Below, piece by piece: positions 50,700 through 58,781 of a stretch of 64,000 bases of DNA. The DNA is from an uncultured Elusimicrobiales bacterium (GTDB lineage Bacteria > Elusimicrobiota > Elusimicrobia > Elusimicrobiales > Elusimicrobiaceae), in the NCBI GenBank assembly GCA_944324645.1, contig CALUXB010000001.1:616837-680836 (forward strand), given 5' to 3'. A program made the position numbers and the translations under genes. The notes below the pieces were generated by a model. It had not been told where the DNA came from. It did not search any database and saw nothing but the letters and a program-made list of their open reading frames with translations. The stretch's first letter is position 1; each line of letters begins with the position of its first letter.

Positions 50700-52652
50700 C
50701 TAATAAAAGTCATAAGGGTCGGCAATGAGTTTAAAGTCGGCTCTTTTAACGGGCTCTAATTTATCCAACGTTTGCACCAGCGCGCGGTATTGGCCGGGGG
50801 CGGCTTTTAAGATGAGATACTGCTTTTTATAGGTGTCTGTTTTTTTGCCCGTCGGCACCGGGCCCAGCGTGCTTTGGCAAAACGGGGCCGCGGCGCTTAA
50901 TACGCGGGCGGTTTCTGCGGTAAGAAAGGTGGCGTCTTTGCTTTTAATAAGCACCTTGACCAAAGAAACAAACGGCGGATAGGCAAAGCTTTCCCGCGCC
51001 AGCAGCTCTTCGCGCGCGGCGTCCTCATAGGCGGTTTTTAGCGCTTCAAACGGGTAAATATCAGCCGAAGCGCTTTGTATAATGAGCCGTCCGTTGGGGC
51101 GGGAAGAGAGGCGGTTTTTGAGTTTAAAAAGCAGCTGACCAAATTTTTCGGAAGCGCGGAAGTCTGGGCTGTCCAGCTCTAAGTCCGCATCCGCCACCGC
51201 GCACAGCGTTACCCGCGGCGAAAGGGCCGCCTCCAACGCCTGGCGGGTGCCTACTACCACGTCGGCCTCGCCCTGGTCTAAGGCGCGGCGGACCAGCCGG
51301 CCCTGCCCGTCTTTGTTTTTCAGCGTGTCTGAGTCCAGGCGCAGTACGCGCATAGAAGGGAAAAGCTTGTTTAGTTCACTTACAATTTTTTGCGTGCCGC
51401 CGCCGCGGGATTTGAAAATTTTATTTTGGCACAGCGGGCAGGTTTGCTCCAGCGGTTCTGTGTGTCCGCATTTTTTGCAAACCAGGCGGTCTTCTCCTTT
51501 TTCATTTTTCTCCCGCGCTAAAATGGCGCCGCATTTTTTGCATTTGGCGTAAGCGCCGCAATTTAAGCAGTAGTAAGCGTTGGAGTAGCCGCGGCGGTTT
51601 AAAATAATCAGGGCGGCTTGTTTGGCTTTGCAAGTATCGGTTAACTGCTGCAACAAAAAGTCTGAAAGCAGGGGGGAGTGTTCGCCTTTTTTAGGGGTAA
51701 TTTTAATTTGAGTTTGGTCCGTAAGAGCAGGCAGGCGGATTTCTTCGCACTCCGCTTGCTGTACCAGGTGCAACGTTTCCAAAGAAGGGGTGTCTGAAGC
51801 GCAGACAAACAAGGCCCCGTGTTGCTGGCAGCGGAAAGAAAGCAAATCGCGCAGGTGGAAAAAAGGTTTGTTCTCTTCTTGTTTGTAATTATCGTTCTCT
51901 TCTTCCAGCATAGCGGCCAGGCGCAGGTTTTTAAACGGCAAAAGCCCGCCCGAGCGTGCCGAAACAATCAGCACCGGCGCCCCGCTGGACACGCGGGCAA
52001 AAATTTTCTTTTTTTGGCTTAAAAGCATTTTGCTGTGCCAGCAGTGAACCCACTCTGCTCCAAACGATTTTTGCAAATGCAATGCAAAATTTTGCGCTGC
52101 CAGCACGTCCGGCAAAGTAAGCAGCACCTGCCCGTTTTGGGCCAACACCTGAGCGGCTAAAGCAAGCAAAATTTGGCTTTGCCCCGCCGCGTCCGGGCCG
52201 CAGAGAAGCAGTTGTTTGTAACCGCCGCCAAGAGCGTTTTTTACCCGTTGGCAGGCTTGCTCTTGCGCCGGGGTAAGGGAAAACGCCGGGGCGGAAAAAG
52301 CAGCCTGCGGCAGGGGTTGCTCTTGGGGAAGCTTAAAATAAGCCTGCGGCGGCACCAAGGAAAATAAAATTTGGCCTATCGGGCCGCCCCAGGTGGCCTT
52401 CATAAATTGGGCCAGCACAAAAAGGTCGGAGCCAAAGACGGGTTTTTCGTCCAATACGCAGGTGATTTCTTTAATTTTGTTTTTAGGCAAAGAAGTAGTC
52501 TGCGCCGTTTCCACCACCAGCCCGGTGGTCAGCAGCGGACCGAAAGGGGCAGTGATGCGTATGCCGGGTTTGACTTGCGTGCAAAGGGCGTCCGGGACGG
52601 CATAGTCAAAGTCCCGGTCCAGCGGCACGTCAAAGACTACTTTGCAGAACAT
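50700..52652 (-). CDS. priA: PriA-like replication restart protein, helicase motifs degenerate
   Basis: A 650-residue protein colinear with PriA. The N-terminal DNA-binding domain (VVFDVPLDRDFDYAVP, PGIRITAPFGP) is kept. The zinc region at about 361-408 has all eight Cys in CxxC pairs (CLNC, CKKC, CKKC, CPLC), and PDFRASEKFGQLL is recognisable. The ATPase motifs are not. Walker A reads CGPDAAGQS (151-159, Gln for Lys). The DEEH box reads LEEEN, motif V GTRQALEAA, and motif VI KLKNRLSSR without the arginine-finger pattern. It is therefore probably a non-helicase primosome scaffold, as in actinobacterial PriA. It is last in the gmk-rpoZ-udg-priA operon. Confidence 0.88.
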   Translation of the reverse strand: MFCKVVFDVPLDRDFDYAVPDALCTQVKPGIRITAPFGPLLTTGLVVETAQTTSLPKNKIKEITCVLDEKPVFGSDLFVLAQFMKATWGGPIGQILFSLVPPQAYFKLPQEQPLPQAAFSAPAFSLTPAQEQACQRVKNALGGGYKQLLLCGPDAAGQSQILLALAAQVLAQNGQVLLTLPDVLAAQNFALHLQKSFGAEWVHCWHSKMLLSQKKKIFARVSSGAPVLIVSARSGGLLPFKNLRLAAMLEEENDNYKQEENKPFFHLRDLLSFRCQQHGALFVCASDTPSLETLHLVQQAECEEIRLPALTDQTQIKITPKKGEHSPLLSDFLLQQLTDTCKAKQAALIILNRRGYSNAYYCLNCGAYAKCKKCGAILAREKNEKGEDRLVCKKCGHTEPLEQTCPLCQNKIFKSRGGGTQKIVSELNKLFPSMRVLRLDSDTLKNKDGQGRLVRRALDQGEADVVVGTRQALEAALSPRVTLCAVADADLELDSPDFRASEKFGQLLFKLKNRLSSRPNGRLIIQSASADIYPFEALKTAYEDAAREELLARESFAYPPFVSLVKVLIKSKDATFLTAETARVLSAAAPFCQSTLGPVPTGKKTDTYKKQYLILKAAPGQYRALVQTLDKLEPVKRADFKLIADPYDFY

Positions 52653-52655
52653 AAT

Positions 52656-53759
52656 TTAACCCTGCGGGCGTTTGAGGCCCATTTCCGCCATTACCATTTG
52701 CAAGTCGGCCCAGGCGTCTTTTTTCCACGCCGGGTTGCGCAGCAGGGCGGCGGGGTGATAGGTGGCTAGAATTTTAACGGGTGTTTTCAGCTCCACCGTG
52801 TCTAAGTGCAGTAAATGGAATTTGCCGCGCAGCGCCCCCAAAGATTTGGTGTCGCTGATGAGCGCCTTGGCCGCCACGCCGCCCAGCGCCACTACATATT
52901 TGGGGCTGATGGCGGCTATCTGGCGCTCTATATATTTGCGGCAGACGGCAATTTCTCCGGCGTTGGGTGCGCGGTCATTGCCGCGGGCTTCGGGGTCGGC
53001 GGGGTTGACCATCGGGTGGCATTTGGCAATATTGCCGATAAATACCTGTTCGCGTTTGAGTCCCATAGCGGCTATCATTTTGTCTAAAAGCTGTCCGGCC
53101 CGGCCGATAAACGGGCGGCCCTGGTGGTCTTCGTCAAAGCCGGGGCCCTCGCCGATAAACATCAGCTCGGCGGCGGGGTTGCCCTCACCGGGGACGGCGT
53201 TCAAGCGCGTCTGCCCCAGCGGGCAGCGGCGGCAGGTTTTGATTTCCTTGGCGATTTGGTCCAATACGGCTTGTTTTTCCTGCGGGGTCACGGGGTCCTC
53301 CTGCGTGGGGGAATGAGCCGCCGGGGCGGCCTGGAAAAAGGGTTCTGCTGTTTGTTGGCTCTGTGCAGAGGCGGCAAGCACGGGCTGGGCGCTGGCCGCG
53401 GCCTGCGTTTGCGGGGCAAGTTTTTCTGCCGATGTATTTACGTTAGAAACAGACTGTGCGGAAGAACGTTTGACTTGGCGTACAAATTCAATGGTCAAAT
53501 GGTCTTGCGGGGGCTGCGCTTGCGATGCGGCAGAAGGCGCGGAATGCAGAGCGGCACGCGCGGCCTGCGGGGCCGTATCTTCTGGGGTGGCCTCTTGGAC
53601 AGGGCGGGGGAAAGCCGGCTGAGCGGAAGTTTCTTTTTCCGCCGTGCCAGATACGCGCGCGGCGGCCTGGGTACAGGCCGCCGGCGTCAAATCATCTTCC
53701 TCCCGGCTGGACAGAAAAGCTTTAAACTCCGCCGCCAGTGCGCGCAGCTCATCTTTCAT
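52656..53759 (-). CDS. Family 4 uracil-DNA glycosylase with long N-terminal linker
   Basis: A 367-residue protein. The C-terminal 200 residues are a Fe-S uracil-DNA glycosylase of family 4: cluster cysteines in CRRCPLG, IAKCHPM and VCRKYIE, the active-site loop FIGEGPGFDEDHQGRPFIGRAG, and the final ATYHPAALLRNP. The first 165 residues begin with a short helix (MKDELRALAAEFKAFL) and continue as an Ala/Gln/Pro/Ser-rich, probably disordered stretch not usual for the family. It removes uracil from DNA. It lies 3 nt before priA and 2 nt after rpoZ. Confidence 0.9.
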   Translation of the reverse strand: MKDELRALAAEFKAFLSSREEDDLTPAACTQAAARVSGTAEKETSAQPAFPRPVQEATPEDTAPQAARAALHSAPSAASQAQPPQDHLTIEFVRQVKRSSAQSVSNVNTSAEKLAPQTQAAASAQPVLAASAQSQQTAEPFFQAAPAAHSPTQEDPVTPQEKQAVLDQIAKEIKTCRRCPLGQTRLNAVPGEGNPAAELMFIGEGPGFDEDHQGRPFIGRAGQLLDKMIAAMGLKREQVFIGNIAKCHPMVNPADPEARGNDRAPNAGEIAVCRKYIERQIAAISPKYVVALGGVAAKALISDTKSLGALRGKFHLLHLDTVELKTPVKILATYHPAALLRNPAWKKDAWADLQMVMAEMGLKRPQG

Positions 53760-53761
53760 AA

Positions 53762-54061
53762 TTAGAGTCTCATAGGTTCTTTGGCTTTGCGTTCGGCTTC
53801 TTTGCGGGCTTCTTCCTGGGCTTTGAGTTCCGCTTCCAGGTTTTGGCGGCTGATTTCCAGCACGGCGTCTTTGCTCATACGGCCCGAAAGAATGTCGTCC
53901 AGCGCCACTTTGATTACAGCGGCATTGGGCTGGTGTTTATATTCTGCTTTCTTTTTGAGTTCTTTTGCCCAGATGGACGCCAGCACCACTACGTCGTAGC
54001 GGTCCCCGTCAAAGTTCATCAGTTCGGACTCAAAAGTCTTATCAGTCTTGGTATTAGGCAT
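53762..54061 (-). CDS. rpoZ: RNA polymerase omega subunit
   Basis: A 99-residue small subunit with the omega core DRYDVVVLASIWAKELKKK and VIKVALDDILSGRMSKDAVLE. The C-terminus is a highly charged helix (EEARKEAERKAKE). It lies between gmk and udg, the common gmk-rpoZ order. It assists folding and assembly of the beta-prime subunit. Confidence 0.9.
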   Translation of the reverse strand: MPNTKTDKTFESELMNFDGDRYDVVVLASIWAKELKKKAEYKHQPNAAVIKVALDDILSGRMSKDAVLEISRQNLEAELKAQEEARKEAERKAKEPMRL

Positions 54062-54071
54062 ATTCTGCTCC

Positions 54072-54671
54072 CTAAATAACGTTAGATAGTTTTAAATCTT
54101 TCAGTTGCCGCAGGGTCTTTAACTGCTCGGCACGGACCACGGCGGCGGTGTCTGCTACGGCCTGTTTTAAATCGGCATTAAGCACCACATAGTGGTACTT
54201 GGAAATTTCTTTGAGCTCTTTTTTTGCCGTTTTTAAACGCAGCGCCACGTCTTGCGTATGGTCTTTGCGCGCGGCAATGCGTTCTTTAAGCACTTTTAAA
54301 CTGGGCGGTACGATGAAAATTTTGACGGCTTGCGGATATTTGCCCGAAACCGTGCGCGCGCCCTGCACGTCTATTACCAGTACGGGGCAAAGCCCTTTTT
54401 TCATCATGCCGTCCACCGATTTTTTAGGTATGCCGTAATAATGGGCATGCACCCGGGCCCATTCCAGCATTTGGCCTTTTTTAACGGCGCAAAGAAACTG
54501 CTTTTCCGTCCAAAAGTGATAATCTTTTCCGTCTTTTTCTCCGTCACGCGGTGCACGCGTGGTGGCGGTAACTACGCGGCAAAGCGTTTTATTGCGCTTA
54601 AGCAAATGCTGCACCACGGTGGTTTTTCCGCCGCCAGAAGGAGAAGATACGATAATAGGAAAAGGCTTCAT
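54072..54671 (-). CDS. gmk: Guanylate kinase
   Basis: A 199-residue enzyme phosphorylating GMP to GDP. P-loop SSPSGGGKTTVVQHLL (residues 9-24), GMP-binding TATTRAPRDGEKDGKDYHF, and VLVIDVQGARTV. The length is normal. It heads the gmk-rpoZ-udg-priA operon. No Shine-Dalgarno is present, and the -10 lies exactly 6 nt before the ATG, so the operon mRNA is probably leaderless. Confidence 0.95.
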   Translation of the reverse strand: MKPFPIIVSSPSGGGKTTVVQHLLKRNKTLCRVVTATTRAPRDGEKDGKDYHFWTEKQFLCAVKKGQMLEWARVHAHYYGIPKKSVDGMMKKGLCPVLVIDVQGARTVSGKYPQAVKIFIVPPSLKVLKERIAARKDHTQDVALRLKTAKKELKEISKYHYVVLNADLKQAVADTAAVVRAEQLKTLRQLKDLKLSNVI

Positions 54672-54677
54672 TTATCT

Positions 54678-54706
54678 ATTTTAGTAAAATAAAGGGCTTT
54701 TGGTAA
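54678..54706 (-). promoter_or_regulatory. Promoter of gmk operon (leaderless)
   Basis: TTACCA (54706-54701), 17-nt spacer, TAAAAT (54683-54678), then AGATAA and the ATG. Confidence 0.6.
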
Positions 54707-54771
54707 ATACCCCGCCGCCGGAGAAACCGCCTTTGTTTTAGGTGTGTCATAAGAAGCGGGCTGGAGAAAAC

Positions 54772-55368
54772 TTAGGGAGTATCCTTGGGCATTTGGGAGA
54801 GGATATATCGCTCTATAAGCGGGTGGTGGTATTTGCGGGCCACTTCTGAAGGGGTCAGCCCTTCTGAGTCACGCAGATGGGGGTTGGCACCGTACCTGAG
54901 CAGAACTTTAATAACCCGCGTTTGGCTTTGGCACGCCGCGGCGGCGTGCAGGGCAGAACCGCCAAAATTATCCAGCGCGTCCACTTCCGCTCCGTTTTCA
55001 AGTAAGAACAAACACATGGCCGGCTGGTTACATTCCGCGGCAATATGCAGCGGGGTTTGCCCGTCATCGGTTTCATGGGCTACGGTGTAGTCTTGGTCCA
55101 GCAGTTTGTCTACTTTATAAAAATCATTGTAGAACACGGCTTGGTGCAGCGGAAAACGCTGAAGCTCTTTGGTTAAAAATTTGACAATTTCCGGGTTAAC
55201 ATCTTTGTGCAGGCGCCAGCGCCATACCATGCCCATCAGCACCGGGCGGGTAAAATAAAAAACCACCGCCAACGCCAAACAACCCAATAGTCCCGTAAAA
55301 GTAGGATTGAGCCAGAATAAACAGAAAAAAATGATAAAAAAGACAATCCACGTCATATGTGTCACCAT
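54772..55368 (-). CDS. Membrane-anchored ankyrin repeat protein
   Basis: A 198-residue protein. Two closely spaced hydrophobic helices occupy residues 5-52 (WIVFFIIFFCLFWL and LLGCLALAVVFYF). They are followed by about three ankyrin repeats: FPLHQAVFYNDFYKVDKLL, GQTPLHIAAECNQPAMCLFLLENGAEVD and GSALHAAAACQSQTRVIKVLLRYGANP, then a capping GLTPSEVARK. A second possible start is the Met at residue 5. The repeats probably face the cytoplasm; the partner is unknown. It lies downstream of the secreted metzincin gene, from which a terminator separates it. Confidence 0.85.
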   Translation of the reverse strand: MVTHMTWIVFFIIFFCLFWLNPTFTGLLGCLALAVVFYFTRPVLMGMVWRWRLHKDVNPEIVKFLTKELQRFPLHQAVFYNDFYKVDKLLDQDYTVAHETDDGQTPLHIAAECNQPAMCLFLLENGAEVDALDNFGGSALHAAAACQSQTRVIKVLLRYGANPHLRDSEGLTPSEVARKYHHPLIERYILSQMPKDTP

Positions 55369-55432
55369 TTTCTCTATCTTACTAGTTTAATTCTTTGACG
55401 AAGATGTGTCAATCAAACTAAGCCTTGCCATT

Positions 55433-55459
55433 AAAAAGCCCCATGTGAAATGGGGCTTT
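55433..55459 (-). terminator. Intrinsic terminator of the metzincin gene
   Basis: AAAGCCCCAT and ATGGGGCTTT with a 5-nt loop, followed on the minus strand by TT. Confidence 0.88.
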
Positions 55460-55462
55460 AGG

Positions 55463-56887
55463 TTAATCTTGTTGAACGAGGGTGTCAATTGTTGGTGCTA
55501 TAAACTTGGGGTCTAAAGATTTAATAAATCCATATAATTTGCTTTTGTATTTCAAATCTCCTTTACATCCTTGGTGAATGAATATACACCCAAGCCGTAT
55601 GTTACCATTCTCATCTCTATCGCACAAACGAACGGCATGATAGGAAAGATGTCCTGATACCAAAGGCTTATGGCAGACGGGACATTCATTAGGAACTTTG
55701 GGCCTTGATTTGTATTCGGCCAGGTTTGCTTGATAGGCTTTTTCTTTTTGCTGACTAGCAATGGCTATTGCCAAAGAATCTTGCACTCGTTTTTGTTGTT
55801 CTTGCATTCTTTGCTGTTCTTTGGCTTGGGCAGCCAAGCTTTCGCTGTGTTCTGCCCGTTGACGCGCCGCCTGCAATTTCTGCACAACGGGGAAAAAACC
55901 TCGTCTGCCCTGGGAAATAAATTTGATAAAGTCCGTCTTGTCTTGCTCTGATAAAGCCACCGGCAAAGAAGCTACATACGCCACGTTTTTGTCTTTGCAG
56001 AAGCTCAGCCAGCCTTGGCTGCGGCGGTTAGACATTTTGCTGGGAAAGTAAAAATCCAGCAAGTTAACCAGGCCGTCCATATCGTCGCAAGTTAGCAATT
56101 CGTTGGAATAGGGATGAAATAACATGACCTCTTCTTGAGACGAACGCCGAGAGCCTTCTTCCCCCAAACGTTCATAGGTTTTAATGACAATTCGTCTTTC
56201 CATGTTACCGCTGCAGTTCTCATTCATACAAGAAGGAATGCTGCTAAGCTTTTGTATGTTTGCCATACTATACAGACTGCTGTTGTAGTCCGCTCCTTCT
56301 TTTTGTGAATACATGTCGCCCAGGCCTAATGTGTGGCCGGCTTCATGCAGAATAATTCTCTTTAAGCGTTCCGGAATTTTGTATTCTTTTTGAAAAAGAG
56401 TCATAGCCGCGAAATTATTGTGCACACGGATATACGCTTGATGTCCCCCCACAGGGGCAAGATCCAAACGGATATATAAATCTTGCTTAGAATCGTCATA
56501 GCAGGGGGTGGCGTCGGGATTAACAAAGTTAAAAGAAAGCGGCTGGCTGGGAAGCAACGCCAAGACGTCTGCAAATTCTTTTTGACGGCCGGAGTTGATG
56601 ATGGTACTGCGCAGCGTATCAAACCATGTTTGATAGGCTGACGCAATGAAAGGCTTGGTTTGATTGTAATGTTCTAAGGCTAAAGTTCGGTCTGCAGGGG
56701 AATTATACATAGATTTGTCATTTTCATCAAGGACGTCCATGCATACGCGGAGATTTTGCCCTTGCTGGTTAATAATTTTAGGCAGCAAAATACCAGTGGC
56801 CTTTTCCTGTGCGTCTGTAAGAAAAACCCAAGCCGATGCCGGCATAGACAGCAGCAATAACATACAGAAAGAGAAAGTTTTCTTCAT
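55463..56887 (-). CDS. Secreted metzincin-type metalloprotease with Cys/His C-terminal module
   Basis: A 474-residue protein with a signal peptide (MKKTFSFCMLLLLSMPASAW). The zinc site HEAGHTLGLGD (181-191) is a metzincin motif with Asp as third ligand, and SLYSMAN (M208) fits the Met-turn. A coiled-coil-like Gln/Lys/Ala-rich stretch spans about 335-390. The C-terminus (400-474) has C402 and C405 (CPVC), H413, H417, C422, C434, H438 and C441, a zinc-binding-like module. I know no family with this combination. AAGGAA precedes the start and a strong promoter lies upstream. The substrate is unknown; the neighbours are membrane-anchored ankyrin and PH-like proteins. Confidence 0.8.
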   Translation of the reverse strand: MKKTFSFCMLLLLSMPASAWVFLTDAQEKATGILLPKIINQQGQNLRVCMDVLDENDKSMYNSPADRTLALEHYNQTKPFIASAYQTWFDTLRSTIINSGRQKEFADVLALLPSQPLSFNFVNPDATPCYDDSKQDLYIRLDLAPVGGHQAYIRVHNNFAAMTLFQKEYKIPERLKRIILHEAGHTLGLGDMYSQKEGADYNSSLYSMANIQKLSSIPSCMNENCSGNMERRIVIKTYERLGEEGSRRSSQEEVMLFHPYSNELLTCDDMDGLVNLLDFYFPSKMSNRRSQGWLSFCKDKNVAYVASLPVALSEQDKTDFIKFISQGRRGFFPVVQKLQAARQRAEHSESLAAQAKEQQRMQEQQKRVQDSLAIAIASQQKEKAYQANLAEYKSRPKVPNECPVCHKPLVSGHLSYHAVRLCDRDENGNIRLGCIFIHQGCKGDLKYKSKLYGFIKSLDPKFIAPTIDTLVQQD

Positions 56888-56898
56888 AATATTTCCTT

Positions 56899-56949
56899 TT
56901 ATAAAGGTACAAAAACAAAAGTTAAAAATACTGAAAGAAACTCTTTCAT
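56899..56949 (-). CDS. Possible 16-codon upstream ORF before the metzincin gene
   Basis: An ATG with AAAGG about 7 nt upstream opens MKEFLSVFLTFVFVPL and stops 11 nt before the metzincin ATG. It is hydrophobic and lies wholly in the predicted 85-nt leader. It could couple translation or be coincidental. Confidence 0.25.
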   Translation of the reverse strand: MKEFLSVFLTFVFVPL

Positions 56950-56978
56950 ATTTTTACCTTTCACACATGCCTAAGCAT

Positions 56979-57007
56979 ATTATAATAATCCAAGTTTAGC
57001 CTTTCAA
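56979..57007 (-). promoter_or_regulatory. Promoter of the metzincin gene
   Basis: TTGAAA (57007-57002), 17-nt spacer, TATAAT (56984-56979). Confidence 0.8.
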
Positions 57008-57036
57008 GGGGCAATTTGGGATAAATAAGCCCGAAA

Positions 57037-57573
57037 CTACATCAGAGAAAGATTCTGTTGAAGAATCATTTCCTTAGAGGCAAATTGCTCAATGGCTTGG
57101 ACCATGGTCATTTTTTTGCTTTTCAGGTGCAAAGGCCAAGAAAAGCACCATTGGTCTATTCGTTGGCGGAAAAACCAGAAAATCCGTCTTTGTCCGTAGC
57201 AGCCTTTTTTCAGAACGATGCGTATGTCCAACACATCTTGCCTTTTCACGCGCACGAGCTTTATGTCTATTTTTTCTATGTTTTCCCAGGCGATAGGCTC
57301 TACAAAAGCCAATAAAAAGTCCGACCCAATGGCATGTTGGTTTATGTTAATGTGGGAAAATATGGCCAAAAGAAAGGTGACGCCAAACAGAAAAAGAAGG
57401 AGCTTAAAAAGAAACGGCGGAATAAAAAAATCGGCCTGTACTTTAGAGGCAACAAAAGTCAACATTTCACCAGATCCCAGCAAATAAAAACACCCTATCC
57501 CTAACATAAATGAGATAAGTTTGGCGAAAAAAGAAGAACTGAAAGAGACTTGATTAAGCTTTTCTTTAGTCAT
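57037..57573 (-). CDS. Two-helix membrane protein with PH-like domain (copy 2)
   Basis: A 178-residue protein with two hydrophobic helices (about 14-36 and 52-72) and a C-terminal domain starting ININQHAIGSDFLLAFVEPIAWENIEKIDIKLV. The pattern of a beta-rich domain with P-W-x-x-I-x-x-I/V is that of bacterial PH-like membrane proteins, and the gene at 58219-58725 shows the same layout (PVPWHEIQCVEYHKI). Function unknown. AAAGGA precedes the start. Next to an ankyrin protein on one side and the metzincin on the other. Confidence 0.65.
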   Translation of the reverse strand: MTKEKLNQVSFSSSFFAKLISFMLGIGCFYLLGSGEMLTFVASKVQADFFIPPFLFKLLLFLFGVTFLLAIFSHININQHAIGSDFLLAFVEPIAWENIEKIDIKLVRVKRQDVLDIRIVLKKGCYGQRRIFWFFRQRIDQWCFSWPLHLKSKKMTMVQAIEQFASKEMILQQNLSLM

Positions 57574-57643
57574 TTTATATCCTTTGTTAAATTAAATGCG
57601 CTGCCTCTAGAGAGCATACCACTAAAGAGCATTTTGCGTTCTT

Positions 57644-58219
57644 TTAATACACATTGTCTATGTGATAAGACTGCAAAAATTGTAAGGTTTCCTGCTGGTT
57701 AAAGCGGGCGGCATAATCTGCGGGCGTTTGGCCGTGTATATCTTTGGATTGCAAATCAGCCCCCAGTTTTAGCAGTCGGGCACAGAATTTTTTGCGCCCC
57801 AAGGCCGCGGCAATATGCAGGGGGGTAATGCCGTCGTGCACGGGGGCATTGACGGCTTGAACACGGGCGTCTTGCGGCAGAAAGCGCAGGGCGTCAATTT
57901 TGTCTTCACGCTGCTGCACCACGGCTTTAGCCACAGGCGCTTTGTAAATAAAATTTAACAGCTCCGGCGGAAAAACTTTGGCTGCTTGCTTGTGTGTGAT
58001 TTTATTGTTAAAAATAAGTGCCACTTTAAACAAAACAAATAGGACTGCACAAATAAACACAAGCAATGTTATTTTAAAACCCATAGCAGACATTGGGGCA
58101 TTTTTTGCGGTATTTAACCAATTAACAAAACTGCCAAAACCTAAAATGCCGCCCACAAAGACAGCCCCGGCAATAATTCCCCAAAATAACAGCCAAAAAA
58201 TATCTTTTGCCTTTTTCAT
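57644..58219 (-). CDS. Membrane-anchored ankyrin repeat protein (copy 2)
   Basis: A 191-residue protein with two N-terminal transmembrane helices (about 8-32 and 46-68), a linker, and two to three ankyrin repeats: DGITPLHIAAALGRKKFCARLLKLGADL and GQTPADYAARFNQQETLQFL. The start overlaps the stop of the upstream PH-like protein by one base (TAATG), so the two are translationally coupled. The layout is the same as the ankyrin protein at 54772 although sequence similarity outside the repeats is low. Confidence 0.85.
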   Translation of the reverse strand: MKKAKDIFWLLFWGIIAGAVFVGGILGFGSFVNWLNTAKNAPMSAMGFKITLLVFICAVLFVLFKVALIFNNKITHKQAAKVFPPELLNFIYKAPVAKAVVQQREDKIDALRFLPQDARVQAVNAPVHDGITPLHIAAALGRKKFCARLLKLGADLQSKDIHGQTPADYAARFNQQETLQFLQSYHIDNVY

Positions 58220-58725
58220 TATTTTTTCCTCACAATAGTATATTGTTTCACGGTTTCTAAAATTTTCTGTTGATTATCTGCGTTATATTGGGTAAGCACA
58301 ATCGCAAAGGACTTTTGTTTAGCGGGGAACAGATATAATATGCGTACGCGCGCAAAAGAGCCTTCTTTCATATGAAAAGTCAAAATTTCTGTACGGCGTA
58401 TTTTGTGATATTCTACGCATTGAATTTCGTGCCACGGGACGGGCGAGAGGCAAATGGGGCCCTGAATACCTGCCGGCGTAATTTTCACTTTATAAGGCGC
58501 GAAAACAACAATAAAGGCAGACAGTCCCATCACGCCAAAAAGAACCAGCAGAATAATATGCCAAATCCAGGGAGAAAGCAGACCGTTTTTCAGGCTTATC
58601 TCTCCTGCCGTTTGGGGTAGAAAATCTGTCGCAAAAGCAAACCATATACAAATAAGTCCAAACAGGAAAATAAATATCTTGTTGAAGAGAGCCGGTTTAA
58701 TAATAATTTCTTCGGGGTTATCCAT
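58219..58725 (-). CDS. Two-helix membrane protein with PH-like domain (copy 1)
   Basis: A 168-residue protein with two hydrophobic helices (about 15-33 and 53-77) and a C-terminal beta-rich domain (YKVKITPAGIQGPICLSPVPWHEIQCVEYHKI). Coupled to the ankyrin gene that follows. The ATG lies only 7 nt after the T-run of the ppdK terminator and has no Shine-Dalgarno, so how it is expressed is unclear; read-through of that terminator is one possibility. Confidence 0.65.
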   Translation of the reverse strand: MDNPEEIIIKPALFNKIFIFLFGLICIWFAFATDFLPQTAGEISLKNGLLSPWIWHIILLVLFGVMGLSAFIVVFAPYKVKITPAGIQGPICLSPVPWHEIQCVEYHKIRRTEILTFHMKEGSFARVRILYLFPAKQKSFAIVLTQYNADNQQKILETVKQYTIVRKK

Positions 58726-58732
58726 AAAAATC

Positions 58733-58767
58733 TAAAAAATCCCGCCTTGTTGTTGGCAAGGCGGGAT
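58733..58767 (-). terminator. Intrinsic terminator of ppdK
   Basis: ATCCCGCCTTG and CAAGGCGGGAT with a 7-nt loop, followed on the minus strand by six T. Confidence 0.93.
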
Positions 58768-58781
58768 TACAGATATAGGTC

